7,569 nucleotides of DNA from Bacteroidetes bacterium UBA6063 (GCA_002428905.1 DIYD01000040.1:1-7569); one strand, 5' to 3'. Positions 1-7,302 are shown, numbered from the stretch's first letter. Program-made: numbers and translations. The notes: generated from the letters alone by a model not told the origin.

Positions 1-1979
1 TAACATACGGTACTATCGTTTGTAGTTGTGGTTGTTGTAGTGGTGTATTTCACAACCAGTAGCGGAGCCTTACTTGAGCTTTCGTCATATGAATGAGCAT
101 CTCTGTCTCCGTAATCGTAGGTAATGATAAAGGCCATGTTGTTGCCCGAAGACCAATCACTACGATCAACAATTTCTTCTACAATATCACTGATGTCTGG
201 AGTGTTGTAAGTTGAGTTTTCAGTCCAGTTTCCGATGTTCCAGGTCTCCTTTGCAGAAGTTTTGGTACGATCTGTAATGTCGTCATCGTTTGAACTAAAT
301 GTGGCTGGGTTGCCATTGTCGTGTCCATAAATCTTCACCCGTGCACTACCCGATTCATCTTCCTGAGCAGTAAAGGTGATGTACGCTTCAGAGATTTCAG
401 CACCGTTCGGGATGCTTAAACCGGTAAATCGCAATCCAACAAAGTCTTCTCCCAGGTCAAGATCGCTGCTGGATCTGGACATGTCTCCTTCATCATCTTC
501 TTCCGCATCATCAGAGCTTGAAGAGATACGTTTAGAAACGGTAACAGTTCCCGAAGAAGAAGAGCTGGTTGAATCTGGAGCATAGGTTTGAATGAAAGAG
601 TAATATCCATCTGTACCCACAATCGTGCTATCCAGCATTTCTTCGTTATCATCGATCAGCCCGTTACAGTTTGCATCTTTGAATAAACACACCTTTACAC
701 CTGCTACTCCGAGTTCAGAAACATCACGGATTTCATCTTCGTCGCGATCAGCGAACACGGTACCTGAGATGATATTCACGAGTTGAGTAGAGTCGATTAC
801 AAAACCGAAGTTGTTGTTTTCATCGGTTTGTCTACCCGCTGTAAAGCTGGCAGTTTCAATGTTATCGGTTGTATAATAGAAATCTGTAGGAAGGTCACCT
901 GTATTTGAAACCAGAACGTAGTTGTCGGTTCCACCGTCGTATTGTAAACGGAAGTTATAGAAGCCATCTGCATAGGTGCGCATGCTGTCTACAAAAACAT
1001 CACCGGCATCGTATGCACCATTGTTGTTCGCGTCTTCAAAAATCGAAACCAGATAACCTGATTTGCCTATTTCCGAAGGGTTGAACGTTGTATCTTTATT
1101 CTCGTCGTAGAACACGTAACCTGAAGCTTCAACTGTGGTGATCGGGTCGCCGATTACACAATCACATGTCTCAATATCACCGCCCCACAGACTGTGTTGC
1201 TCGGTTACTTCACCATTTTGCAAGTCAACATGCCAAAGTCTGTTTCTCAACGCAGAAGTGCTCGCATTCGATCCGGTGGTTACGTATAAATCACCCACGG
1301 CATCAAAACCCATGCCTTCCACGTCATCAATGGTGTTAAACTGACGAACTAAATCCATCGCCCCGGTGGTTGTGTTAATCTTAAAGAGGTAGTCGTAATT
1401 CTGACTGGTACCATTCATGTTGGCATACAACTCGTTTGTAAGCGGGTCGAAGGCCATGGCGTCAAAACGAAGGGAAGACCACATGCTGTTATCCACCTGA
1501 AGGTAGTCCTTATTCGAACCAAAGAAATCTTCTTTCACATTACCCGTAGAAGGGTCGATTACCACAAGAAGACAAGGATCGTTGTCTGATGAACCTGCCC
1601 AAATATTGCCATTGATATCGACACTCATTGCATCAAAATCCGAAATCGTACGATTGCCCAATGAACCAGAAAGCGTCTGCTTACTGATATCTGAACCGGA
1701 TACCTTATAGTTCTGAAGTGAAGAGCTGATATCTATGTAATGCAATTGATCTGCATTTAATATCCATAGCGTATCGCCTTCCAGGTTAAGCGTAGAAGCT
1801 TCCGGAGAGGATAAACTGCTCAATGATCTCGAGCTTAATATGGTACCATCGGATAATCGGAATTTGTAAACCTTGTTCTCAGAATCTGAGATAGTGAAAC
1901 AAGTTTGCTGGGCTTGAGAAGTGTTAAATGAGAAAAAGCTCAATACACCAGCCAAAAGACTTAAGTAATAATTTTTCAT
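1..1979 (-). CDS. Large secreted multidomain protein with two SdrD-B-like modules (3' end outside the window)
   Basis: The frame is open from an ATG at 1979 to the window edge (659 whole codons plus a split codon beginning TA, which could be Tyr or a stop). Residues 1-23 are a signal peptide ending S-Q-A, so the mature protein would begin with Gln24. Residues about 27-275 form repeats of the type DxxGNIW, FDPLTNELYAN and GFDAVGDLYVTT, typical of a beta-propeller, ending in a CDC motif. Two SdrD-B-like beta-sandwich modules follow (about 285-400 and 402-470), each with Asp/Asn-rich loops such as DANNNGAYDAGD and DANCNGLIDDNE that probably bind calcium. Residues about 479-646 form another beta-sandwich starting at the acidic SSSSDDAEE stretch and containing VGLRFTG and APLLVVKY; this module recurs in secreted proteins of marine bacteria. 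Eight Thr (646-653) in mixed codons then form a linker. The protein is probably exported or surface-attached, perhaps by the type IX system, but the C-terminus that would show this is missing. Its exact function is unknown. Confidence 0.85.
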   Translation of the reverse strand, partial: MKNYYLSLLAGVLSFFSFNTSQAQQTCFTISDSENKVYKFRLSDGTILSSRSLSSLSSPEASTLNLEGDTLWILNADQLHYIDISSSLQNYKVSGSDISKQTLSGSLGNRTISDFDAMSVDINGNIWAGSSDNDPCLLVVIDPSTGNVKEDFFGSNKDYLQVDNSMWSSLRFDAMAFDPLTNELYANMNGTSQNYDYLFKINTTTGAMDLVRQFNTIDDVEGMGFDAVGDLYVTTGSNASTSALRNRLWHVDLQNGEVTEQHSLWGGDIETCDCVIGDPITTVEASGYVFYDENKDTTFNPSEIGKSGYLVSIFEDANNNGAYDAGDVFVDSMRTYADGFYNFRLQYDGGTDNYVLVSNTGDLPTDFYYTTDNIETASFTAGRQTDENNNFGFVIDSTQLVNIISGTVFADRDEDEIRDVSELGVAGVKVCLFKDANCNGLIDDNEEMLDSTIVGTDGYYSFIQTYAPDSTSSSSSGTVTVSKRISSSSDDAEEDDEGDMSRSSSDLDLGEDFVGLRFTGLSIPNGAEISEAYITFTAQEDESGSARVKIYGHDNGNPATFSSNDDDITDRTKTSAKETWNIGNWTENSTYNTPDISDIVEEIVDRSDWSSGNNMAFIITYDYGDRDAHSYDESSSKAPLLVVKYTTTTTTTTNDSTVC

Positions 1980-1992
1980 ACACGCGACATTT

Positions 1993-2020
1993 AAAAAGGA
2001 ACCGACCGAAGTCAAGGTCC
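1993..2020 (-). terminator. UUCG-capped hairpin plus T-tract just before the start codon: terminator or leader attenuator
   Basis: Read on the minus strand, GGACC (2020-2016), a two-base TT bulge, GAC (2013-2011), the loop TTCG (2010-2007), GTC (2006-2004) and GGTTC (2003-1999) fold into an 8-bp stem including one G-U pair, capped by an extra-stable C(UUCG)G tetraloop. A C and five T (1997-1993) follow. This is the shape of an intrinsic terminator. It lies about 160 nt after the helicase stop and only 13 nt before the ATG at 1979, so it either ends the upstream operon late or sits in the 5' leader of the secreted-protein gene and limits its expression. The stem is short and bulged, so its strength is uncertain. 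Confidence 0.45.
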
Positions 2021-2086
2021 GATTTCTTAAATACAATCGCATTGCCAGAATTATAAATCATTAATAATGAGCATATTGCACATAAG

Positions 2087-2144
2087 GGGCATGTGTCCAA
2101 ATCTCTCAAAACGACACTTGTGTCCCAAAATAGGACAGTTGTCC
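2087..2144. repeat. Cluster of three 12-bp palindromes sharing TGTCC/GGACA half-sites (putative operator)
   Basis: The three sites are GGGCATGTGTCC (2087-2098), GACACTTGTGTC (2113-2124, followed by C) and GGACAGTTGTCC (2133-2144). The second and third have perfect 5-bp arms around a 2-bp centre; the first has one mismatch between its arms. Centres are 26 and 20 bp apart, close to whole turns of the helix for the second pair. Two sites are also followed by similar A/T runs (CCAAAT and CCCAAAAT). This is the arrangement expected for a dimeric repressor or activator bound cooperatively. I cannot name the regulator and see no regulator gene in the window. Confidence 0.4.
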
Positions 2145-2178
2145 ACATTGCTTGACTCAACAGGACGGAGGCATTGAC

Positions 2179-3873
2179 CTATTGAAATAGTTTGAACAAA
2201 TTGATCTGTTCATACGAGAATTTACCCTTTAAATGATCGAATAGGGTCTTTGATCGTATCACACCATTTTCAAAGAAATCATCGGGGTTGTTTCGTTTTT
2301 TGATTTCTTCCAGTGCTTCCAACATTTCGTCCATACCCTTTAACGCCGGTTTTAAACGATCAAATGAAAGATCGGGATGGGACGCCTTTAGGGAGATAAG
2401 GTGACTAACAATGGTGCCTGTTGTTAGCCCTCGTTCATTAGCTATCTTTTTTAGAGATAAACCTTGTTCATATAAAATGCGGGTTTGTTCTTGTGTGCTG
2501 ATCTTCTTTTCCTTGATGATCCGTTTGTTCTTGTGCTTCTTGATCTCATCCGGGTCGCTAAGTCCTCCACAGAACTTGATGAACCGCATGGCATTCACTT
2601 TGAGTTCATCTTCACCAACGTGCTGGTCCGCCTCATCGCTAAGTTCCTGAAAACGTTTATCTGCCTTCAATGCAAGACCATCGACCTCTAAAGCTACTTC
2701 ATTATAACCCAGTAGTCGCAAACCGTTAATGTCCTTAAGTCGTGAAAGTGCCACATAACCCTGGCCGCGTTCAAAGGTCTTGGTGAGGTCTACTTCAGCC
2801 GACTCAAGCGTCATCCCCTGACTTTTGTGTACGGTAATGGCCCAGGCTAAGCGAAGTGGAATTTGCTCATACGAAGCCAGGGTCTTTCCAGACTCATCTT
2901 CAATAGACCAGGTTTCCGGCTCTACCTCGAGGTCTTTCTTACTGGATAAGGATACAATGGGGTAGCCTGTTTCCGGACTATAACCCATTACGGTGCCCAG
3001 CGTGCCATTCATATAGCCTTTTTCGTAATTATTCCGTACGAACATTACGCGTGCATTTTCTTTGAGTCCAAGATTTTCAGGTGCCAATACAGATTTCTTA
3101 AGCATTTCCTTCAAACCTTCGTTGCCCTTGGCTGATGCAACAAATATTTCTTCTTCACCAGCCAGGCTTTCAAGCTCCTGATTGTTCACCCGATCCACAT
3201 CAAAATTATGGCTGTATAAACGCGTTGGTTCTTCCTTGAATCGGTTGTAAACCGCTTCGTCCAGTTGAGCCTTGCTTTCCTCACTTACGGCACCGGAGCG
3301 AATCTCATTTAGTATCTGGTTCAGTTCGTTATCGGTTTGACGATATTGCTCCGTGAGATAACACACGGTGAGTTTAGCCGAAACCCAGGATCTACTCATA
3401 AAGGCAAACTTCTCCCGGTTGGGTTCCTCGTTTTTGGTTACTGGTGGTAGCTGGAAGAAATCTCCTGAGAGTACGAGTTGAATGCCTCCAAAGGGTTCAA
3501 AGTTGCCCCGAATGTGTTGAAGAATTTCATCGACCATTTCGAGCTGGTTCTTATGAAGCATCGAAATCTCATCGATGATCAATACCTTAGCATTGGTAAT
3601 GTTCTTCTGGATGTATTTCTTACCGGCAAGCTTGTTTAGGTCAATCTGATAGATGTTTTCCTTAACACCCATTCCAGACCAGGAGTGAATGGTTTGTCCA
3701 TTCATATGTGTAGCTGCAATTCCGGTAGATGCCGTAATCGCCACAGGAATTTTACGATCCTGTAAGTATGAAATGTATTGGTTTAAGACATACGTTTTAC
3801 CCGTTCCCGCAGATCCGGTCAGGAATACGTTTCTGCCTGATTTCAATAATGCTAATGCCTTTTCCTGCTTCAT
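2179..3873 (-). CDS. PIF1/RecD2-like superfamily 1B DNA helicase with C-terminal helix-turn-helix
   Basis: This is a 564-residue ATP-dependent 5'-3' type DNA helicase, probably cytoplasmic and acting in replication or repair. Visible motifs in order: Walker A GSAGTGKT (20-27), motif Ia around TASTGIAAT and IHSW (48-65), Walker B LIIDEISML (98-106), motif III SGDFFQLPPV (136-145), LTEQYRQ (173-179), HKSQGMTLE (349-357) and GYVALSR with the likely arginine finger R378 (372-378). A linker follows, then a helix-turn-helix at about 462-495 (LYEQGLSLKKIANERGLTTGTI), like the HTH_40 domain found at the end of many Bacteroidota PIF1 and RecQ helicases. The start lies 5 nt after the terC stop with no Shine-Dalgarno sequence, suggesting translational coupling. 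The protein is complete, with all helicase motifs intact. A nuclease partner typical of RecBCD is absent, and the sequence fits PIF1 better than RecD. Confidence 0.9.
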   Translation of the reverse strand: MKQEKALALLKSGRNVFLTGSAGTGKTYVLNQYISYLQDRKIPVAITASTGIAATHMNGQTIHSWSGMGVKENIYQIDLNKLAGKKYIQKNITNAKVLIIDEISMLHKNQLEMVDEILQHIRGNFEPFGGIQLVLSGDFFQLPPVTKNEEPNREKFAFMSRSWVSAKLTVCYLTEQYRQTDNELNQILNEIRSGAVSEESKAQLDEAVYNRFKEEPTRLYSHNFDVDRVNNQELESLAGEEEIFVASAKGNEGLKEMLKKSVLAPENLGLKENARVMFVRNNYEKGYMNGTLGTVMGYSPETGYPIVSLSSKKDLEVEPETWSIEDESGKTLASYEQIPLRLAWAITVHKSQGMTLESAEVDLTKTFERGQGYVALSRLKDINGLRLLGYNEVALEVDGLALKADKRFQELSDEADQHVGEDELKVNAMRFIKFCGGLSDPDEIKKHKNKRIIKEKKISTQEQTRILYEQGLSLKKIANERGLTTGTIVSHLISLKASHPDLSFDRLKPALKGMDEMLEALEEIKKRNNPDDFFENGVIRSKTLFDHLKGKFSYEQINLFKLFQ

Positions 3874-3878
3874 GCAGC

Positions 3879-4673
3879 TTATAGATTGCCTTTTCTGGCA
3901 AGCTTCTTTTGGTAGCGCCCTTGAACAATGTCGATCAGCACCATAATCGTGATGACGAAGTAAAACGTAGTTTTATTCATGTGCGTGATGGCATTTCCGG
4001 CGATTTCCATACCCGCTTTTTCCCCACCTTCTGTGAGGAGCATGATGCCTACAACAAACAGAATGAATAACCCCAGCACCTCGAACATCCGGTTACGCTC
4101 CAGAAAATCGGAAACGCGATCGGCCAGCCAAATCATTAATATACCTCCTATGATAATGGCGGTTGCCATCACAGCAACAACCTGAGACAATGCCATGGCA
4201 CTTAATATGGAGTCGAACGAGAATACCAGGTTCATTAAAACGATCCAGAATATGACCTGTCCCGCTGACTTTCTGCCTGCATCTTCATCCTCAATATGGT
4301 CCAGTTCGTCTTTGCGCATCATGTGCCAGATTTCCTTTAGTGCGGTATATATAATAAAGATACCACCAATCAATACGATCATACTATGTATATCGAAGTG
4401 GGCTTCAAAAATGCCTTCAATATTGATGTTTACTAATGGGCGCTCTACGAGTTTTACGATTTTCATTAACAAGATGAGTAGGCCAATTCGGAAAACAACA
4501 GCCAAGCCAATTCCCATCTTACGAACAAAACTTTGCTTATCAGCCGGGGCTTTCTTCGACTCAAGAGATATATACAAGAGGTTGTCAAAACCAAGAACGG
4601 CTTGCAACATCACTAACATGATTAAGTCACCCAGGTTTTCAAGGGTAAATACAGATAAGAAAACAGTGTTCAT
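3879..4673 (-). CDS. terC: TerC-family integral membrane protein (probable metal, Mn2+-type, transporter)
   Basis: This 264-residue polytopic inner-membrane protein has about seven hydrophobic segments (roughly 13-33, 51-72, 96-115, 138-158, 165-184, 197-215 and 235-251). The family hallmarks are two acidic membrane motifs, LGFDN (27-31) and FSFDS (151-155), whose Asp residues are thought to bind metal. A charged, His/Asp/Glu-rich loop (about 116-137) separates the two halves. The family is named after tellurite resistance, but no other ter genes are present here; family members such as Alx/YceF types export manganese, and Bacillus homologues help metalate secreted enzymes. It starts 45 nt after the glutaminyl-cyclase stop and ends 5 nt before the helicase, so it is in the same operon. 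The metal substrate cannot be read from the sequence, and a tellurite role is not supported by context. Confidence 0.9.
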   Translation of the reverse strand: MNTVFLSVFTLENLGDLIMLVMLQAVLGFDNLLYISLESKKAPADKQSFVRKMGIGLAVVFRIGLLILLMKIVKLVERPLVNINIEGIFEAHFDIHSMIVLIGGIFIIYTALKEIWHMMRKDELDHIEDEDAGRKSAGQVIFWIVLMNLVFSFDSILSAMALSQVVAVMATAIIIGGILMIWLADRVSDFLERNRMFEVLGLFILFVVGIMLLTEGGEKAGMEIAGNAITHMNKTTFYFVITIMVLIDIVQGRYQKKLARKGNL

Positions 4674-4718
4674 ATTTCAAGTTTCTATTGGGTCACGAAT
4701 ATCAGCAATTCATATCAA

Positions 4719-5705
4719 TCAACGATCGTGGTTCATCACCACCTGTAAAACCGTGTGTCCCACAGCTTTAAGTGTATTGGCATCAATCACATCCATATTG
4801 TCGGTGTGCTTGTGCCAGTGATCTGGGAAGGCATTACGCGTATGGATGTCGAAATGAATAATGTCAATGGTAGGAATACCGGCAAACTTGTTCATGAACA
4901 GGTGATCGTCGGTAATCATACTTCCGGCAACGTTTACAAAGTGCTTGCCGTAACCCAGTTGTTGACCTGTTTTCCATGTCTCTAAAACCAGGGGCTGATT
5001 ATAGTGTAATGAGTAGTCTTCAAAAGCAAACGTTGCGTCTTTGGCTCCCACCATATCCAATAGAATTCCATTTTGCGCTTCATATCCAGCGTCAAAAGCC
5101 TTGTTAGACCAATGCTGAGATCCAATACACCAGCTTTCCATTGCTCCACCAGACTCACCCCCATCTTCTTTGTCGAAGAAGACAATATCGATACCCATGT
5201 TTGGTTTTAAGGCATGCAGTTGACGTGCCATTTCAATAAGAACACCAACACCACTAGCTCCATCGTTAGCACCATCGGCAGGCGTTGTTGGGTCAACTGG
5301 GTCTTCATCTGCTTGCGGTCTGGTATCCCAGTGCGCAGCCAGTACAAATCGCTTTTGGTTTTCTGCATTAAATCGCCCCATGACGTTGTACACCTGATGA
5401 ACAACACCATCCCCATCGGTGTGGGTGCCATGGTCGATATACGCTGTGTCACAGAATCGAGCCAACTGATTTCTAAGGTATACCATGGTCCGGCTGTGTG
5501 CTGGCGTACCAGGAACTCGAGGCCCAAAAGCTACTTGTTCGGCAACGAACTTATAGGCCGAATCTCCATTAAACTCCACCTGAACGGTTGGTACAGGTTT
5601 CGGTGGTTTTGGATTGTCAGTATTCGTTTTCGGATCCTTAACATCATTCTTACACGACGATAGAACGGCAGAAATAGCAAGTGTTATGATGAAGAGTTTT
5701 CTCAT
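4719..5705 (-). CDS. Zinc glutaminyl-peptide cyclotransferase-like lipoprotein (M28 fold)
   Basis: This 328-residue exported lipoprotein has a signal peptide with lipobox VLSSC (Cys18), then a Pro/Lys-rich tether (about 22-40) and an M28 zinc-hydrolase-fold domain. It would convert N-terminal Gln of exported proteins to pyroglutamate in the envelope. Features of animal-type (type II) glutaminyl cyclases are visible: AAHWDTRP (123-130), DGANDGASG (144-152, metal ligand D148), VFFDKED (175-181, catalytic E180 and ligand D181), LLDMVG (215-220, D217), TDDH (265-268) and FPDHWHKHTDN (293-303, W297 and ligand H298). By family knowledge these match the single-zinc site and the Glu/Asp/Asp catalytic network of glutaminyl cyclase. 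Automated annotation would probably say M28 aminopeptidase, which remains the alternative. Its ATG overlaps the cysS stop by one base (TAATG), so translation is likely coupled. Confidence 0.8.
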   Translation of the reverse strand: MRKLFIITLAISAVLSSCKNDVKDPKTNTDNPKPPKPVPTVQVEFNGDSAYKFVAEQVAFGPRVPGTPAHSRTMVYLRNQLARFCDTAYIDHGTHTDGDGVVHQVYNVMGRFNAENQKRFVLAAHWDTRPQADEDPVDPTTPADGANDGASGVGVLIEMARQLHALKPNMGIDIVFFDKEDGGESGGAMESWCIGSQHWSNKAFDAGYEAQNGILLDMVGAKDATFAFEDYSLHYNQPLVLETWKTGQQLGYGKHFVNVAGSMITDDHLFMNKFAGIPTIDIIHFDIHTRNAFPDHWHKHTDNMDVIDANTLKAVGHTVLQVVMNHDR

Positions 5706-7165
5706 TATAGTATGGTGTATGTAGTTCCTTCCTTTCCGTCTTTTATTTCAAATCCAAGCGCTTTCAACTGGTTTCGAATTTCATCAGACATCGCATAGTC
5801 TTTATTCGCCTTAGCCTCCTGACGTAAACGAAGAACAAACTGCATTAAACCGTCAATCTTTTCTGAACTGTCATCCGATGCTTCATCTTTTAATCCAAGC
5901 ACATCAAAAATCATATGCGCCATAAGCGTATTCAATGCAGCTATATCGTCTGATGTGAGTCTTTCCTTTCCATCCTTCACCAGGTTAATCCACTTCACGG
6001 CCTCAAACAAATGGGCAATAGCAATAGGTGAATTGAAATCATCATTCATTGCTGCGTACAACTTTTCTTTCAGCTCTTCAACCGAAACCGTTGAGTTGGC
6101 CGAAGCTGGTAATTCCTCAATAGTATTGTAAGCCGTCATCAACCGTTTCAACCCTTTCTCAGCGGCTTGTAACGCCTCGTTGCTGAAATCGAGTGTGCTT
6201 CTGTAATGTGCTTGCAGCATGAAGAACCGGATGGTCATTGGACTGTACGCCTGAGTCAATAACGGATGGTCGCCGTCCATTAGTTCACGTGGTGTAATAC
6301 CCGTACCTTCACTTTTAGCCATTTTTCGACCATTAAACGTCAGCATGTTGGTATGTAGCCAATACTTAACCGGGTCTTTTTGATAACCCGCTTTGTTTTG
6401 GGCAATTTCACATTCGTGGTGTGGGAATTTCAGATCCATTCCACCTCCGTGTATATCAAACTGCTCTCCCAGGTACTTAGTGCTCATTACAGAACATTCT
6501 AAATGCCAGCCAGGGAAGCCAAGACCCCATGGGGAATTCCACTTCATGATGTGTTGTGGCTCCGCTTTTTTCCAAAGTGCAAAATCAGCTGGGTTGCGCT
6601 TGTCGCTTTGTCCATCCAAATCACGTGTATTCGACATCAACTCATCTACATTACGACCAGATAACTCACCGTAGTTTTCCTGCTTGCTGTATGCAGCAAC
6701 ATCGAAATAAACCGATCCATTAGATTCATACGCCAGACCACGATCGATGATGGTTTGAACCAGTTCTATTTGCTCAATAAGGTGACCGGTTGCTGTAGGC
6801 TCAATGCTTGGGGGTAAAGCGTTGAATCGACCCATCGTTTGATGAAAGTCAACGGTGTAGCGCTGAACAACCTCCATAGGCTCAATGTTTTCCAATCGGG
6901 CCTTTTTAGAAATCTTGTCTTCCGAGGTGTCGTCGAGCAAGTGACCAACATCCGTAATATTACGAACGTATCGAACTTTATACCCCAAATGCAACAGGTA
7001 ACGATAGATGAGGTCAAACGACGTAAACGTTCGTACGTTTCCAATATGCACTTCGCTGTATACCGTAGGCCCGCAAACATACATTCCTACGAAAGGAGCA
7101 TTTAGTGGTTCGAACTTTTCAACCTGCCTGTTTTTCGAATTGTATACGTGAAGTGCTGTTTGCAT
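5705..7165 (-). CDS. cysS: Cysteinyl-tRNA synthetase
   Basis: Class I aminoacyl-tRNA synthetase charging tRNA-Cys in the cytoplasm, 486 residues from the ATG at 7165. Motifs seen: YVCGPTVY with zinc ligand Cys31, HIGN (40-43, the HIGH signature), YVRNITDVGH (66-75), GWHLECS with zinc ligand Cys224, HGGGMDLKFPHHECEIAQ (239-256) with ligands His249 and Glu253, and KMAKS (281-285, the KMSKS loop with Ala for the first Ser). The C-terminal helical anticodon-binding part (about 360-486) is complete. A TTG at 7186 would add seven residues (LLYLCR region), but that stretch overlaps a perfect promoter -7 element and is not typical of the family, so the ATG is preferred. It is the first gene of the four-gene run and overlaps the next start by one base. 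Confidence 0.95.
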   Translation of the reverse strand: MQTALHVYNSKNRQVEKFEPLNAPFVGMYVCGPTVYSEVHIGNVRTFTSFDLIYRYLLHLGYKVRYVRNITDVGHLLDDTSEDKISKKARLENIEPMEVVQRYTVDFHQTMGRFNALPPSIEPTATGHLIEQIELVQTIIDRGLAYESNGSVYFDVAAYSKQENYGELSGRNVDELMSNTRDLDGQSDKRNPADFALWKKAEPQHIMKWNSPWGLGFPGWHLECSVMSTKYLGEQFDIHGGGMDLKFPHHECEIAQNKAGYQKDPVKYWLHTNMLTFNGRKMAKSEGTGITPRELMDGDHPLLTQAYSPMTIRFFMLQAHYRSTLDFSNEALQAAEKGLKRLMTAYNTIEELPASANSTVSVEELKEKLYAAMNDDFNSPIAIAHLFEAVKWINLVKDGKERLTSDDIAALNTLMAHMIFDVLGLKDEASDDSSEKIDGLMQFVLRLRQEAKANKDYAMSDEIRNQLKALGFEIKDGKEGTTYTIL

Positions 7166-7169
7166 TCGG

Positions 7170-7177
7170 CAAAGATA
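7170..7177 (-). promoter_or_regulatory. Bacteroidota -7 promoter element for cysS and the operon (near-leaderless mRNA)
   Basis: On the minus strand TATCTTTG (7177-7170) matches the Bacteroidota primary-sigma -7 consensus TAnnTTTG exactly, four bases before the ATG at 7165. By the usual spacing transcription would start on or within a base or two of that ATG, giving a leaderless or nearly leaderless message. No exact TTG -33 element lies 17-23 bp upstream (the area reads GTTTTCGCTTCACG), so the match rests on the -7 box and its position. It also argues against the upstream TTG start at 7186. Confidence 0.6.
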
Positions 7178-7221
7178 TAATAACAACGTGAAGCGAAAAC
7201 GTTGAGCCTGAACATCTTCGT

Positions 7222-7302
7222 TACATTTTAGTCAAGGAATCCTTAACGCCTGTAATCCTCCATTTTTCTGAATGGTTTGTCCATATAACTGTACATTTTA
7301 GT
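7222..7302 (+). repeat. 11-bp direct repeat TACATTTTAGT, two copies 70 bp apart
   Basis: The two identical copies are at 7222-7232 and 7292-7302. The second copy overlaps the left arm of the inverted repeat at 7293-7317. Both resemble a -7 box with one mismatch (TACATTTT against TAnnTTTG), but neither has a TTG at the right distance upstream. Shared regulator half-sites or a small duplication are possible. Confidence 0.35.

Larger units (their letters stand above)
1980..2178 (-). promoter_or_regulatory. Intergenic control region of the secreted-protein gene
   Basis: This 199-bp gap lies between the helicase stop and the start of the secreted-protein gene, both on the minus strand. It is AT-rich near the gene and contains a one-mismatch -7-like element on the minus strand (TAATTCTG, 2053-2046, against TAnnTTTG) without a clear -33 TTG at the right distance. 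If used, transcription would start near 2041 and give a leader of about 60 nt holding the UUCG hairpin, with the palindrome cluster at 2087-2144 upstream in an activator-like position. No Shine-Dalgarno sequence is visible before the ATG at 1979. The promoter call is weak; that the region is regulatory is likely from its position. Confidence 0.4.

Noticed and set aside
1976..1990. Four-codon upstream frame (ATG TCG CGT GTA TGA) overlapping the start at 1979
   Set aside because: A frame this short near an AT-rich start arises easily by chance, and the codons show no attenuator-like pattern.
1924..2160. Minus-strand 78-codon frame crossing the intergenic region into the secreted-protein gene
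   Set aside because: It begins with TTG, overlaps the real signal-peptide coding region out of frame, covers the palindromes and hairpin, and shows no recognisable domain.
2179..3873. Helicase as part of a phage-defence system
   Set aside because: It has no nuclease, toxin or sensor partner and sits in a housekeeping operon; the C-terminal helix-turn-helix is usual for Bacteroidota PIF1-type helicases.
3886..3901. Inverted repeat TTGCC-N6-GGCAA near the helicase start
   Set aside because: It lies inside the final codons of terC, has only a 5-bp stem and no T-tract, so coding constraint or chance explains it.
3879..4673. Tellurite-resistance operon
   Set aside because: Only the TerC-family gene is present; no terA, terB, terD, terE or terZ-like genes are nearby, so the name reflects family history.
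4195..4821. Plus-strand 208-codon open frame across terC and the cyclase gene
   Set aside because: It is the antisense of two clear genes, with composition reflecting their codons and no domain of its own.
5214..5663. Plus-strand 149-codon frame antisense to the cyclase gene
   Set aside because: The opposite strand has a full catalytic domain and lipobox; the antisense product has no recognisable feature.
7277..7283. TTGTCCA in the right intergenic region, like the half-sites at 2087-2144
   Set aside because: It is a single 7-bp half-site without a matching second arm, too weak to claim a shared regulator.
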